Assembly (NCBI RefSeq): GCF_017299535.1
Contig: NZ_CP071238.1
Coordinates: forward strand, 62,001-126,000
DNA length: 64,000 nt
Origin: Serratia marcescens subsp. marcescens ATCC 13880
GTDB taxonomy: Bacteria > Pseudomonadota > Gammaproteobacteria > Enterobacterales > Enterobacteriaceae
Direction: 5' to 3'
Position numbers and translations under genes: made by a program. Each line of letters opens with the position of its first letter. The stretch's first letter is position 1. Below the pieces are notes generated by a model. It saw nothing but the letters and a program-made list of their open reading frames with translations, was not told where the DNA came from and ran no database searches. Positions 42,300 through 55,577 of the stretch are shown in pieces.

Positions 42300-43400
42300 T
42301 TAACCGATCGTCGGATAATCGGTGTAGCCTTCCCGGCTGCCGCCGAAGAATTTCTCTTTGATGGGCGCATTCAGCGCCAGCCCGTGTTGCAGGCGGTGAG
42401 GCAGATCCGGGTTGGCGATGAACGGGCGGCCGAAGCCGATCAGATCCGCCCAGCCTTTGGCCAGCGCTTCTTCAGCGCGTTCACGCGTGTATTTGCCCGA
42501 GTAAATCAGCGTGCCGCGGAAGATCAGACGCAGCGATTCTTTGAACGCCGCCGGCATTACCGGGGCGTCATCCCAGTCCGCTTCGGCGATGTGAATATAA
42601 GCGGCGCCGATATCGTTCAGCACGCTGGCCGCCGCCAGATAGGTGGCTTCCGGGGTATCGTCCTGCGAGCCCATCAGGGTGGTCAGCGGCGCCAGGCGCA
42701 CGCCCAGTTTCTCTTTGCCGATGGCGTCCGCTACCGCCTGCGCCACTTCCCGCAGGAAACGCAGGCGGTTTTGCAGTGAACCGCCGTATTCGTCGTCGCG
42801 CTGGTTTTCCCGCGAGTCGATAAACTGATTGATCAGATAGCCATTCGCGCCGTGCAGCTCTACGCCGTCGAAACCGGCGGCGATGGCGTTGCGGGCCGCC
42901 TGAGCGTAGTCATTGACGATCGCCGGAATTTCTTCCCGGGTTAAGGCGCGCGGTGCGGAGTGTTGCACCATTTCACCCACGCCATGTTCCGGCCCGCGGC
43001 CTTCGACATCCACGAACACTTTGACCCCGTCGGCCTGGATGGCGGAGGAGGAGACCGGCGCGGCGTGGTCAGGCTGTAGAATGGTATGCGACACGCGGCC
43101 GACGTGCCAAAGCTGCGCGAAGATCTTGCCGCCGGCCTGATGTACGGCGTCGGTGACTTTTTTCCAACCGGCGATGTGTTCCGGGGTGTAAATGCCGGGC
43201 GTCCAGGCATAACCCTGGCCTTGCTGGCTAATCTGCGTGCCTTCGCTGACGATCAGCCCGGCGCTGGCGCGCTGGGCATAATATTCAGCCATCATGTCGG
43301 TGGCGACGTCGCCGGCGCCGGCCCGAGAGCGGGTCATGGGCGGCATGACGATGCGATTGTTCAGCGATAAACCGTTTAAAGAATACGAGTCAAAAAGCAT
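42300..43400 (-). CDS. nemA: Alkene reductase, Old Yellow Enzyme family (N-ethylmaleimide reductase)
   Basis: The 366-residue FMN enzyme starts MLFDSYSLNGLSLNNRIVMPPMTRSRA. It contains AQLWHVGRVSH, the FDGVELHGANGYLINQFID flavin/substrate motif and GFGRPFIANPDLPHRL near the end. It reduces activated C=C bonds and nitro compounds with NADPH in the cytosol. AGAGGGAAG precedes the ATG. No nemR repressor is adjacent, unlike in E. coli. The 380-bp gap to ydhP holds divergent promoters, with no other gene seen. Confidence 0.9.
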   Translation of the reverse strand: MLFDSYSLNGLSLNNRIVMPPMTRSRAGAGDVATDMMAEYYAQRASAGLIVSEGTQISQQGQGYAWTPGIYTPEHIAGWKKVTDAVHQAGGKIFAQLWHVGRVSHTILQPDHAAPVSSSAIQADGVKVFVDVEGRGPEHGVGEMVQHSAPRALTREEIPAIVNDYAQAARNAIAAGFDGVELHGANGYLINQFIDSRENQRDDEYGGSLQNRLRFLREVAQAVADAIGKEKLGVRLAPLTTLMGSQDDTPEATYLAAASVLNDIGAAYIHIAEADWDDAPVMPAAFKESLRLIFRGTLIYSGKYTRERAEEALAKGWADLIGFGRPFIANPDLPHRLQHGLALNAPIKEKFFGGSREGYTDYPTIG

Positions 43401-43780
43401 GGCGCTTCCCTCTGTGTGTATTGGGCCGTAGGGCCTTGATGTTTTACTGAGGCCATTATATTTCGTCGTTTAATTCTAAAAACGCGCACAATAACAAAAC
43501 ACTTTTGCTCTGTGTTCAATAGTTGCGGTAGCCGCCGGCGGGCCGATATGGCGGCTTGCCGCAGGTGGCGAGAATGAACCCGATGTGCGCTCGGGCGACG
43601 GCGGCTATTGCCTGTCGGTGCGTGGTTAAGATAGAGTCGGCTGCTGTTTTCCCCCACGATTTTTAACAAAATCGCAAAAGTCTTTTAGCCTCCCGCCTGC
43701 TTATCTTTGGTGTGATCAATGTCATACTTTTGGCATCTTAACTTTCCCGCGCTTCGGCAGCGGTTAACCGGAGTTGTTGA

Positions 43781-44947
43781 ATGAAAATTAACTTTCCCTT
43801 ATTAGCCCTGGCGGTGGGGGCGTTCGGCATCGGCACGACCGAGTTTTCCCCGATGGGGTTGCTGCCGACCATCGCCAAAGGGGTGGACGTCTCCATCCCG
43901 ATGGCCGGCATGTTGATCAGCGCCTACGCCGTCGGCGTGATGGTCGGCGCACCGCTGATGACGTTGCTGCTTTCTCACCGGGCACGCAGAAGCGCGCTGA
44001 TCTTCCTGATGGCGATCTTTACCCTGGGTAACGTGCTGTCGGCCGTTGCGCCTGACTACACCACCCTGATGCTGTCGCGCATCATCACCAGCCTGAACCA
44101 CGGCGCGTTCTTTGGCCTCGGCTCGGTGGTGGCCGCCAGCGTGGTGCCGAAGGAGAAACAGGCGAGCGCCGTGGCGACCATGTTTATGGGCCTGACCATC
44201 GCCAATATCGGCGGGGTGCCCGCCGCGACCTGGCTGGGTGAAACCATCGGCTGGCGCATGTCGTTCCTGGCGACGGCCGGGCTGGGCGTGATCGCCATGC
44301 TGGGGCTGTGGTTCTCGTTGCCGAAAGGCAGCGCCGGCGCGCGTCCGGATGTGAAACGCGAGCTGTCGGTATTGGTGCGCCCACAGGTGCTGTCCGCCTT
44401 GCTGACGACCGTGCTGGGCGCGGGCGCGATGTTCACGCTCTATACCTATATCTCGCCGGTGTTGCAGCACATCACCGATGCGACACCGCTGTTCGTGACG
44501 TCCATGCTGGTGTTGATCGGCGTCGGTTTCTCCATCGGCAACTACCTCGGCGGCAAGTTAGCCGACCGCTCCGAAAGCGCGACGCTAAAAGGCTTCTTGT
44601 TGCTGCTGGTGGTCATTATGCTGGTGATCCCGTTCCTGGCGCGCAGTGAAATCGGCGCCGCGGTCAGCATGGTGATTTGGGGCGCGGCGACCTTTGCCGT
44701 GGTGCCGCCGCTGCAGATGCGCGTGATGCGCGTCGCCAGTGAAGCGCCGGGGCTGTCGTCTTCGGTCAATATCGGCGCCTTTAACCTGGGCAATGCGCTG
44801 GGCGCCGCCGCCGGTGGCGCGGTAGTCTCCGCCGGGCTGGGATACAGCTTCGTGCCGGTGATGGGGGCGATTATTGCCGGATTGGCGCTGCTGCTGGTGC
44901 TGTTCACCCACCGTCAGGCCGAAAAAGTGGCCTACGTCAACGGTTAA
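43781..44947 (+). CDS. ydhP: MFS transporter YdhP (DHA1 family)
   Basis: The 388-residue 12-helix protein begins MKINFPLLALAVGAFGIGTTEFSPMGLLP and is near identical in many stretches to E. coli YdhP (LSRIITSLNHGAFFGLGSVVAAS; SSSVNIGAFNLGNALGAAAGGA). It belongs to the AraJ-like proton antiporters. Its role is thought to be export of small solutes or drugs. A GC hairpin follows the stop. Confidence 0.92.
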   Translation: MKINFPLLALAVGAFGIGTTEFSPMGLLPTIAKGVDVSIPMAGMLISAYAVGVMVGAPLMTLLLSHRARRSALIFLMAIFTLGNVLSAVAPDYTTLMLSRIITSLNHGAFFGLGSVVAASVVPKEKQASAVATMFMGLTIANIGGVPAATWLGETIGWRMSFLATAGLGVIAMLGLWFSLPKGSAGARPDVKRELSVLVRPQVLSALLTTVLGAGAMFTLYTYISPVLQHITDATPLFVTSMLVLIGVGFSIGNYLGGKLADRSESATLKGFLLLLVVIMLVIPFLARSEIGAAVSMVIWGAATFAVVPPLQMRVMRVASEAPGLSSSVNIGAFNLGNALGAAAGGAVVSAGLGYSFVPVMGAIIAGLALLLVLFTHRQAEKVAYVNG

Positions 44948-44957
44948 AAACGACAGC

Positions 44958-44979
44958 GTGCGGCGGGGTTCCCCGCCGC
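44958..44979. terminator. Hairpin between convergent ydhP and the epimerase gene
   Basis: GCGGCGGGG (44960-44968), TT, CCCCGCCGC (44971-44979). No strong T tract on either side. Confidence 0.5.
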
Positions 44980-44981
44980 GC

Positions 44982-45743
44982 TCACTCAAAGCCGAGCAGG
45001 CTGAACGCATCGTCCTGCGGGGCGTAGCCGAGCAGGCGACGGGTCTCTTCCAGCGATAAACGCGTGTAGCGGTTATTGGAAACCCCGTGCACCACCGCAT
45101 ATTGCACCCCTTCGACACGAATGCAGCGCTCCAGCAGATCGGCGGCGTCGCGATGGCTGAGAAACGCGCTCATGTCGCGGGCGCTGAGCCGATCGCCCGG
45201 GCTGAGGGTGGTGAAGTTGGCGATGCGCACCGACAGGGCGGAAAGCCCTTCCTGATGGGCGAAGTAGGCGGCGATGCCTTCGCCGAACGCCTTGCTGGCG
45301 CCGTACAGGTTTTTCGGTTTCGGCGCGTCATCCGGGCGGATTTGGTAATCGAGCGGATAGCCTTCCACCGCCTGCGCGCTGCTGGCGAACACCACCCGGC
45401 GGCAGCCGGCGTCTTTCGCCGCGCGGAAGATATTGAAGGTGCCGAGAATGTTGTTGTCCATCAACGAACCGCAAAAGTCGGCATCGGGGGAGGGATCGGC
45501 CGCCAGGTGCAACACGGTGTCGATATTGGCGCAGGCCGCGCGGCAGGCGTCGAGATCGGCGATGTTGAAGCTGATGACTTCGTCGCCGGGCCGCAGATCG
45601 CTCAGCAGGCTGATGTCTCGTTCCGCCAGGCGCAGCGCGTAGCGATCGCCCATCGCCTGGCGAAACGCCGTGGCTACCCGGCCGCCGGCGCCGGTGATCA
45701 GAATCCGTCCCAACTCAGTCCGCAACGTCATGGCCGCTGTCAT
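44982..45743 (-). CDS. NAD(P)-dependent epimerase/dehydratase family protein
   Basis: The 253-residue short-chain dehydrogenase-like protein has the Rossmann motif GRILITGAGGRVATAF, the strand NIDTVLHLAADPSPDADF, and the catalytic Tyr-x3-Lys in NLYGASKAFGEG. It most resembles the uronate dehydrogenase/epimerase branch. An internal ATG at 45731 may be the true start; neither has a strong ribosome site. The substrate is unknown. Confidence 0.82.
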   Translation of the reverse strand: MTAAMTLRTELGRILITGAGGRVATAFRQAMGDRYALRLAERDISLLSDLRPGDEVISFNIADLDACRAACANIDTVLHLAADPSPDADFCGSLMDNNILGTFNIFRAAKDAGCRRVVFASSAQAVEGYPLDYQIRPDDAPKPKNLYGASKAFGEGIAAYFAHQEGLSALSVRIANFTTLSPGDRLSARDMSAFLSHRDAADLLERCIRVEGVQYAVVHGVSNNRYTRLSLEETRRLLGYAPQDDAFSLLGFE

Positions 45744-45773
45744 CCCTACAATCGATTACGCGTTGACCAGTAA

Positions 45774-46228
45774 TAATCGCCCGCGTGACTTTTGTCCAGT
45801 CGTTTTAATTAGTCATTCTGATGTTTCTTTCGCCATCGTCAATTGCGCATGGTGATTTTCGCGCGGGTGAATATCGTGGAATGTTAACGATGTGCAATCA
45901 AGTTTGGCGATCTATTTGCCTTATGGATTGCCGGTTGTGACTAAAAAAGTGGGGATTGACAGTGGATGGACGAGCACTTTGCTTTCGCCTGATAGTGAAT
46001 TATTAGGTTAGTTAATCTTATGTTTTTGCCTGAGGCGGGCGATATTCCGCCCCTCTCTATTCCGCCTGCGCGATATATCACTGCTGCGCTGAAGCCGATA
46101 GAGGGCGACAGCCCTTATTTGATACCTCAGATCGGTTTTGCCCGCCCGATCACAGTTCGGCAATTTGCCGACGCAAGGCCTTGCCCCGGCAAAATCCGCG
46201 GTGTTAACGTCATAACTCAACCGATTTA
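45774..46228. other. Upstream region of the beta-glucoside operon
   Basis: No gene is seen. A TTGACA element occurs at 45956. The part from about 46020 is probably the untranslated leader before the antiterminator site. The GC stretch 46028-46075 may form hairpins. Confidence 0.4.
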
Positions 46229-46252
46229 GGGTTGTTACTGCTACGGCAGGCA

Positions 46253-46257
<5 letters not shown>
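46229..46257 (+). promoter_or_regulatory. RAT element (BglG/LicT-type ribonucleic antiterminator)
   Basis: The 29-nt segment with the core GTTGTTACTG ... GGCAGGCAAAACC matches the antiterminator target bound by BglG-family proteins. It overlaps the left arm of the terminator that follows, so protein binding would block termination. It lies 134 bp before the PTS gene. Confidence 0.85.
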
Positions 46258-49674
<3,417 letters not shown>

Positions 49675-49797
49675 CCCTTCAGCCCGGCGGCAAGCGCCGG
49701 GCGTTAACTAACGTTATTCGCTGCTGTTCATGATGGGAAATTCTCTCCCAGGGAATGCTGTTGCCCGCAGTCAGCCGTTATGCGGAGAAATATAATA

Positions 49798-51195
49798 ATG
49801 ATGAAAAGCTTATTACCTCGTTCCATGACCCTGGCGGCGCTGGCGTTGCTCTGTAGCCAGGCGCAGGCGGAAACGCTGCAAACCGGCAAGGACGTTGAAG
49901 CCCCCACCGCCAAATGGGAAGGGGTGGCGCTCGGCTTTGAACCGCCGCAGCCCGGGCTGTTGGGGGATATGCTGGGGATCAGGCCGATCCTGGAGGATCA
50001 TGGCTTCCACTATAACCTCGGCTACCTCAGCCAGCTGTCGTATAACGCCGGCGGCGGTTACAACCACGATAAACAGGCGTCGTATATCGACCAGTTTTCG
50101 CTGACCTTCAGCCAGGATTTGCAGGCGCTGACCGGCATTCCGGACGCGGCGATCGAAGGCAATATCGTCAACCGCAACCATGACAACAACCTGACCCGCG
50201 ATCGGCTGCAGGATCCGCGCGTCGGCCTGACCGATCTGTCGCAGGAGAGCTTTGGCGGGCAGTCGATCACCCGGTTGGGTTGGTTGACCTTTAGCCGCTC
50301 CTTCCTCGATCGCCGGCTGCAGTGGCGCATCGGCATGATGAACAAGGTGCAGGATTTCGATCAGATTATCCCCTGCGATTTTCAGACGCTGACGCTGTGC
50401 GGCGGCAAGTCCGCTAATTCGTTGACCTGGTACAACTGGAACGTGCATTACTGGGGCACCACGCTGCAATACAAGCTGACCGACGGCCTGACGCTCAAGG
50501 GCGGCGTGATGGAACAGAACCCGAGCGCCCCCAGCCGCAGCCACGCCTGGAGCTGGTCCACCAAGGGCAGCAAAGGCTTCCTGTTGCCGATGGAGCTGGA
50601 GCTGAAAACCCACGCCGTCAACCAGCTGCCGGGGGTGTATAACCTGGGCGTGCTGTTCACTAACGCGCGCCAGAGCGATCTCTATGAAGGGGTGTCCGGC
50701 GGGCCGGGCGCCAGCGATCCGCAGGGCTATCGCAGCCACGATCGCACCTGGTTCCTGTATACCGGTTTCAACCAGCAGGTGACGCGCCATGCGGACGACG
50801 TCAACCGCGGCCTGAGCGTGTTTTACAGCCTGGGGCTGGGGGATCAGCGCAGCAACTACCTGCACTGGTCCACCTCGACCGGCATCCGCTATCGCGGGCT
50901 GTTCGATGCGCGGCCGGACGACTGGCTGGGGCTCGGCGTCTCGGTGGTGAAACTGAGCGACCGCTACAAAGACAATCAGCGTTATCTCAATCAGATGAGC
51001 GGCATCAGCGATTATCACGATCCGAATTACCGGCCGGTGCCGGGTCACTCGGTGACGGCGGAGCTCTATTATCGCGTTAACGTCACGCCGTGGCTGCAGC
51101 TGCAGCCGGGCCTGCAATACTGGCATCACCCGGCGGGCGTCAGCGAGACGCAGGACGCCTGGGTGACGGCGTTGAAAACGGTGGTGACCTTCTGA
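49798..51195 (+). CDS. Carbohydrate porin, OprB family
   Basis: The 465-residue protein has a signal (cleavage after QAQA) and a beta-barrel ending in Phe (ALKTVVTF). The N-terminal segment GLLGDMLGIRPILEDHGFHYNLGYLSQ is typical of OprB porins. Start ATG 49798 or 49801, after GGAG. It follows the phospho-glucosidase by 123 bp and probably lets beta-glucosides cross the outer membrane, the role BglH plays in E. coli. Confidence 0.88.
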   Translation: MMKSLLPRSMTLAALALLCSQAQAETLQTGKDVEAPTAKWEGVALGFEPPQPGLLGDMLGIRPILEDHGFHYNLGYLSQLSYNAGGGYNHDKQASYIDQFSLTFSQDLQALTGIPDAAIEGNIVNRNHDNNLTRDRLQDPRVGLTDLSQESFGGQSITRLGWLTFSRSFLDRRLQWRIGMMNKVQDFDQIIPCDFQTLTLCGGKSANSLTWYNWNVHYWGTTLQYKLTDGLTLKGGVMEQNPSAPSRSHAWSWSTKGSKGFLLPMELELKTHAVNQLPGVYNLGVLFTNARQSDLYEGVSGGPGASDPQGYRSHDRTWFLYTGFNQQVTRHADDVNRGLSVFYSLGLGDQRSNYLHWSTSTGIRYRGLFDARPDDWLGLGVSVVKLSDRYKDNQRYLNQMSGISDYHDPNYRPVPGHSVTAELYYRVNVTPWLQLQPGLQYWHHPAGVSETQDAWVTALKTVVTF

Positions 51196-51795
51196 TCAGG
51201 CCGCGTCGCTCTCGCGGTAGCGCCGGCGGGCGTGCTCAAACCAGCTGGCGGGCACGTTGTGCGGCGGCTGCTGCAACCTGAGCAGCCCCTGTTCAACGAT
51301 ATGGCTGGCCTGGCGCCACAGCGTCGGGTCGCCTTCGGTCAGCACCTCCAGCAGGCGCTGTTTCTCGATCAGGTAGGTCTGGGCGAAGTGGCTGTCGTAG
51401 TCCAGCAGCGAGCGGGTGTTATCGATAAGATCCGCCAGCTTGATGGTTTTGGCCTGCGGCGACGCGCCGGCGCTGTGGCGCCGATCGCGGTTTTTGCGCT
51501 CGAAGCGGTTGCCGTCCTCGGCGCGGCTGACGTTGGTCAACATCCGCACCAGTTCCGCCACTTTTGGCCCAAAGTGGCTGTCGATATCGCCGAGGGTGGT
51601 GGGCGTGTCTTCCACCGTGTCATGCAGCCAGGCGGCCGCCAGCATCTCTTCGGTGTGCGGCACGCTGCGCACCAGCTCCATCACCGCCTGTGGGTGGACG
51701 ATGTACGGATCGTCGGTGTATTTGCGGCGCTGATCGATGGCCGCATGCGCCTTGGTGGCGTAGCGGCGCGCGCGTTCTGCAAGCGTATTCGTCAT
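51196..51795 (-). CDS. HD-domain phosphohydrolase (SpoT/MESH1-like)
   Basis: The 199-residue protein has the HD signature: [28 protein letters not shown], and [17 protein letters not shown]. This is the pattern of the small ppGpp-hydrolase or metal-dependent phosphohydrolase group. There is no synthetase domain. ATG 51795 follows GGAGGGAAAGGAA; the frame runs 42 codons upstream without support. Substrate unproven. Confidence 0.85.
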   Translation of the reverse strand: MTNTLAERARRYATKAHAAIDQRRKYTDDPYIVHPQAVMELVRSVPHTEEMLAAAWLHDTVEDTPTTLGDIDSHFGPKVAELVRMLTNVSRAEDGNRFERKNRDRRHSAGASPQAKTIKLADLIDNTRSLLDYDSHFAQTYLIEKQRLLEVLTEGDPTLWRQASHIVEQGLLRLQQPPHNVPASWFEHARRRYRESDAA

Positions 51796-51856
51796 TTCCT
51801 TTCCCTCCGAGCATCCTCTGCATAAAAAAAAGGTAGCATATCTCACAAGAAATAGC

Positions 51857-51877
51857 TTGCGATTACATCGCGCACTA
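51857..51877. promoter_or_regulatory. OhrR operator upstream of ohrR
   Basis: The 21-bp element here is the reverse complement of the one before ohr (52424-52444), with one mismatch. It contains the near-palindrome GCGAT-N-AATCGC. It ends 15 bp before the ohrR start. Confidence 0.75.
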
Positions 51878-51892
51878 TCTATATTCACAAGC

Positions 51893-52357
<465 letters not shown>

Positions 52358-52423
52358 CCCGCCGCCGCCGGACGCAAGAACGGCAGGAGTGGTCTACACT
52401 GGTTAATAAGCGTCAAAAATAAG

Positions 52424-52444
52424 TAGTGCGCGATTTAATCGCAA
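52424..52444. promoter_or_regulatory. OhrR operator upstream of ohr
   Basis: TAGTGCGCGATTTAATCGC-AA, matching the site before ohrR in reverse orientation at 20 of 21 positions. It lies 73 bp before the ohr start, in the promoter zone. Confidence 0.75.
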
Positions 52445-52517
52445 AAGATAAATATGTGACCGGCTTTACTTCGTGGAAGCCGTAGTCATCTCGCCAACCA
52501 GCAAGAAGGAATGAACG

Positions 52518-52943
52518 ATGTCTATTGAGAAAGTGGTTTACCGCGCTCACGCCACCGCAACCGGCGGCCGCGACGGCCGTGCGACCTCCTCCGACGGCGT
52601 GTTGGACGTGAAACTGGGCGTGCCGAAAGAGATGGGCGGCGCCGGCGGCGAAGTCACCAACCCCGAGCAGCTGTTCGCCGCCGGTTACTCGGCCTGCTTC
52701 CTCGGCGCGTTGAAGTTTGTCGCGGCGAAAGAAAAGGTCAAAATCCCGGCCGAAGCCAAGATCGACGGCACCGTCGGCATCGGTGAAATCCCCAACGGTT
52801 TCGGCATCGAAGTGCAGCTGGATATCTCGCTGCCGGGCATCGAGCGCAGCGTGGCGGAAGATCTGGTGAAAAAGGCGCATGTGGTGTGCCCATACTCCAA
52901 CGCCACCCGTGGAAATATCGATGTAACTCTGAACGTTAAGTAA
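52518..52943 (+). CDS. ohr: Organic hydroperoxide resistance protein
   Basis: The 141-residue OsmC/Ohr peroxidase has both redox cysteines: one in [14 protein letters not shown] and one in [13 protein letters not shown]. The N-terminal [14 protein letters not shown] segment is typical of Ohr. It reduces organic and fatty-acid hydroperoxides using lipoyl thiols. GAAGGAATG gives the ribosome site. A terminator follows. Confidence 0.95.
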   Translation: MSIEKVVYRAHATATGGRDGRATSSDGVLDVKLGVPKEMGGAGGEVTNPEQLFAAGYSACFLGALKFVAAKEKVKIPAEAKIDGTVGIGEIPNGFGIEVQLDISLPGIERSVAEDLVKKAHVVCPYSNATRGNIDVTLNVK

Positions 52944-52964
52944 GATTTTTGCCGATATCTGGAA

Positions 52965-52991
52965 AAAATGGAGGGTTTATCCCTCCATTTT
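52965..52991 (+). terminator. Terminator of ohr
   Basis: AAAATGGAGGG (52965-52975), loop TTTAT, CCCTCCATTTT (52981-52991). Confidence 0.85.
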
Positions 52992-53168
52992 CTTGCGTGC
53001 CCTGCCTGAAAATCGCTCAAAAAAACGGTAAATTTTGTCCGTTTTGTGAGAATTCTCTTGATTATTACCCGCAAAATAACGCTTATTGCCGGTTGGCTGA
53101 ACCAGAAGCCGCAATCAGTGTCTGACTGAGTCAGAACCGCTACACCGTCCCCGGAGCCACCGCGTTAC

Positions 53169-54863
53169 ATGAACAAAGTTAAATCGCTATCACAGCAGAA
53201 TTTATCGTTATTGTTAGCGATCTATATCGGCATCTTTCTAAACCTGTCCGTTTTCTATCGCCGTTTTGATTCGCTGGCGCACGGCATTCAGGGAATTAAG
53301 CTTATTTCGGCGGTGACGGAAGTCATCGCTATCGTCCTGTTTACGTTCTTCATCATGCGGCTGGTATCGCTCGGCGGCCGGCTGTTTTATCGCATCGTCG
53401 CCTCGCTGCTGGTGTTGATTTCGGTTGCCGCCAGCTACTACATGACGTTTTTCAACGTGGTGATCGGCTACGGCATCGTGGTGTCGGTAATGACCACCGA
53501 CATCGATCTGTCGAAAGAGGTGGTCGGCCTGCACTTCGTGCTATGGATGGTGGCGCTCAGCGCCTTGCCGCTGCTGCTGATCTGGAAAAACAACCTGCGC
53601 TATACCCTGATAGAACAGCTGAAAACCCCTGGTCATCGCATCAAGCCGCTGCTGGTGTTGCTGGCGGTGGTGGCGCTGGTCTGGCTGCCGCTGCGCATGC
53701 TGGACGACGAGCAGAGCGTGCAAGAGAAGCTTTCCAACGTCGATTTGCCGAGCTACGGCGGCGTGGTGGCGCACTCGTATCTGCCGTCCAACTGGCTGTC
53801 GGCGCTGGGGCTGTTCGCCTATACCCGCTATGACGAAAGCCAGGACCAGAGCACGATGTTCGATCCGGGCAAACACTTCACTTACGTACCGCCGGCGGAC
53901 ATCGACGACACCTACGTGGTGTTTATCATCGGTGAGACCACGCGCTGGGATCACATGGGCATGCTGGGCTACGAGCGCGATACCACGCCGCGGCTGTCTA
54001 AAGAGAAGAATCTGGTGGCGTTCCGCGGCGAGTCGTGCGATACCGCCACCAAGCTGTCGCTGCGCTGCATGTTCGTGCGCGAAGGCGGCACCGAGGACAA
54101 TCCGCAGCGCACGCTGAAAGAGCAGAACGTGTTCGCAGTGCTGAAGGATCTGGGCTTCTCGTCCGAGCTGTTCGCCATGCAGAGCGAGGTGTGGTTCTAC
54201 AACAACACTGAGGTGAACAACTATTCGTTCCGCGAGATGATCGCGTCCGAGAAGCGCAACGACGGCAAGGCGGTCGACGATATGCTGCTGGTGGACGAAA
54301 TGAAGGAGTCGCTGGCGCGTTATCCGAAGGGCAAGCACCTGGTGATCCTGCATACCAAAGGCTCACACTACCTGTACTCGCAGCGTTATCCGCGCAGCTA
54401 TGCGCGCTATCAGCCGGAGTGCATGGGGGTGGATGACTCGTGCACCAAGGCGCAGTTGATCAACGCCTTCGACAATACGGTGCTGTATACCGACAGCTTT
54501 ATCAGTAATGTGATCGATCAGGTGCGGGACAAGAAGGCCATCGTGTTCTATGCCGCCGATCACGGCGAATCGATCGGAGAGAATACGCACCTGCACGGCA
54601 CGCCGCGCGAAATGGCGCCGCCGGAGCAATTCCGCGTGCCGATGATCGTGTGGGCGTCGGACAAGTTCCTCGAGAACCCGCAGCACCTCAGCGCCTTTGA
54701 GCAGTTGCAGGCGCAGCAGCGCATCGGCAAAACGCATCGCCACGTCGAGCTGTTTGACACCCTCCTTGGCTGCCTCGGATATACGTCTCCCGATGGCGGC
54801 ATCGTGGACAAAAACAACTGGTGCCATCTGCCGCAGGATAAAACGGCGCCTGCCCGCCTGTAA
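53169..54863 (+). CDS. eptB: Kdo2-lipid A phosphoethanolamine 7''-transferase
   Basis: The 564-residue protein has five N-terminal membrane helices and a periplasmic sulfatase-fold domain with the catalytic Thr in VVFIIGETTRWDHMG. Metal ligands lie in FYAADHGES and LHGTPR. It is closely similar throughout to E. coli EptB (SYYMTFFNVVIGYGIVVSVMTTDIDLSKEVVGLHFVLW). It adds phosphoethanolamine to the outer Kdo of lipopolysaccharide, lowering negative charge and sensitivity to cationic peptides. The ribosome site (GGAG) is rather far from the ATG. Confidence 0.94.
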   Translation: MNKVKSLSQQNLSLLLAIYIGIFLNLSVFYRRFDSLAHGIQGIKLISAVTEVIAIVLFTFFIMRLVSLGGRLFYRIVASLLVLISVAASYYMTFFNVVIGYGIVVSVMTTDIDLSKEVVGLHFVLWMVALSALPLLLIWKNNLRYTLIEQLKTPGHRIKPLLVLLAVVALVWLPLRMLDDEQSVQEKLSNVDLPSYGGVVAHSYLPSNWLSALGLFAYTRYDESQDQSTMFDPGKHFTYVPPADIDDTYVVFIIGETTRWDHMGMLGYERDTTPRLSKEKNLVAFRGESCDTATKLSLRCMFVREGGTEDNPQRTLKEQNVFAVLKDLGFSSELFAMQSEVWFYNNTEVNNYSFREMIASEKRNDGKAVDDMLLVDEMKESLARYPKGKHLVILHTKGSHYLYSQRYPRSYARYQPECMGVDDSCTKAQLINAFDNTVLYTDSFISNVIDQVRDKKAIVFYAADHGESIGENTHLHGTPREMAPPEQFRVPMIVWASDKFLENPQHLSAFEQLQAQQRIGKTHRHVELFDTLLGCLGYTSPDGGIVDKNNWCHLPQDKTAPARL

Positions 54864-54986
54864 CCTCCCCCGCCGGGTGCCTGCCTTGCGCACCCGGTAA
54901 TTTCACCCAATACATTCTCTTCATCAATTATTCCGGTGTGCGCATACGGTATACTTGCGCACTTCCCCTGCTAACCGGAGATTTCC

Positions 54987-55577
54987 ATGACCCTGCGCGT
55001 GGCGTTTATCGACGATCATGACATTGTGCGTTCGGGCTTTGTGCAACTGCTGTCGCTGGAGGCCGATATTCAGGTGGTGGGCGAGTTCAGCAGCGCGGCG
55101 CAGGCGCGCGCCGGCCTGCCGGGGTTGGAAGCGGAAATCTGTATTTGCGACATTTCGATGCCGGACGGCAGCGGGCTGGATCTGCTGGCGGACATTCCTT
55201 CCGGCATCCGCGTGGTGATGCTGTCGATGCACGATAACCCGGCGCTGGTGGAAATGGCGCTGGAACGTGGCGCCAGCGGCTTTCTCTCCAAGCGCTGCAA
55301 GCCGGAAGATCTGATCACCGCGGTGCGCACCGTCGCCGGCGGCGGCGTCTACCTGATGCCGGAAATCGCGCAGCAGCTGGCGCGGGTGAGGGTCGATCCG
55401 TTGACCCGCCGCGAGCGCGAGATCGCGCTATTGCTGGCGCAGGGCCAGGAGGTGCGTGAGATCGCCGCCGCCTTGGGGCTGTCGCCGAAAACGGTGCATG
55501 TGCACCGCGCCAACCTGTTCGCCAAGCTGGGCATCAACAACAACGTCGAGCTGGCCAGACGGATGCTGAACCTGTGA
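54987..55577 (+). CDS. uhpA: Response regulator UhpA
   Basis: The 196-residue NarL-family regulator has a receiver ([14 protein letters not shown]; Asp in [13 protein letters not shown]) and a LuxR HTH ([45 protein letters not shown]). Its stop overlaps the uhpB GTG start. UhpA activates the hexose-phosphate transporter gene uhpT, which is not in this window. Confidence 0.93.
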   Translation: MTLRVAFIDDHDIVRSGFVQLLSLEADIQVVGEFSSAAQARAGLPGLEAEICICDISMPDGSGLDLLADIPSGIRVVMLSMHDNPALVEMALERGASGFLSKRCKPEDLITAVRTVAGGGVYLMPEIAQQLARVRVDPLTRREREIALLLAQGQEVREIAAALGLSPKTVHVHRANLFAKLGINNNVELARRMLNL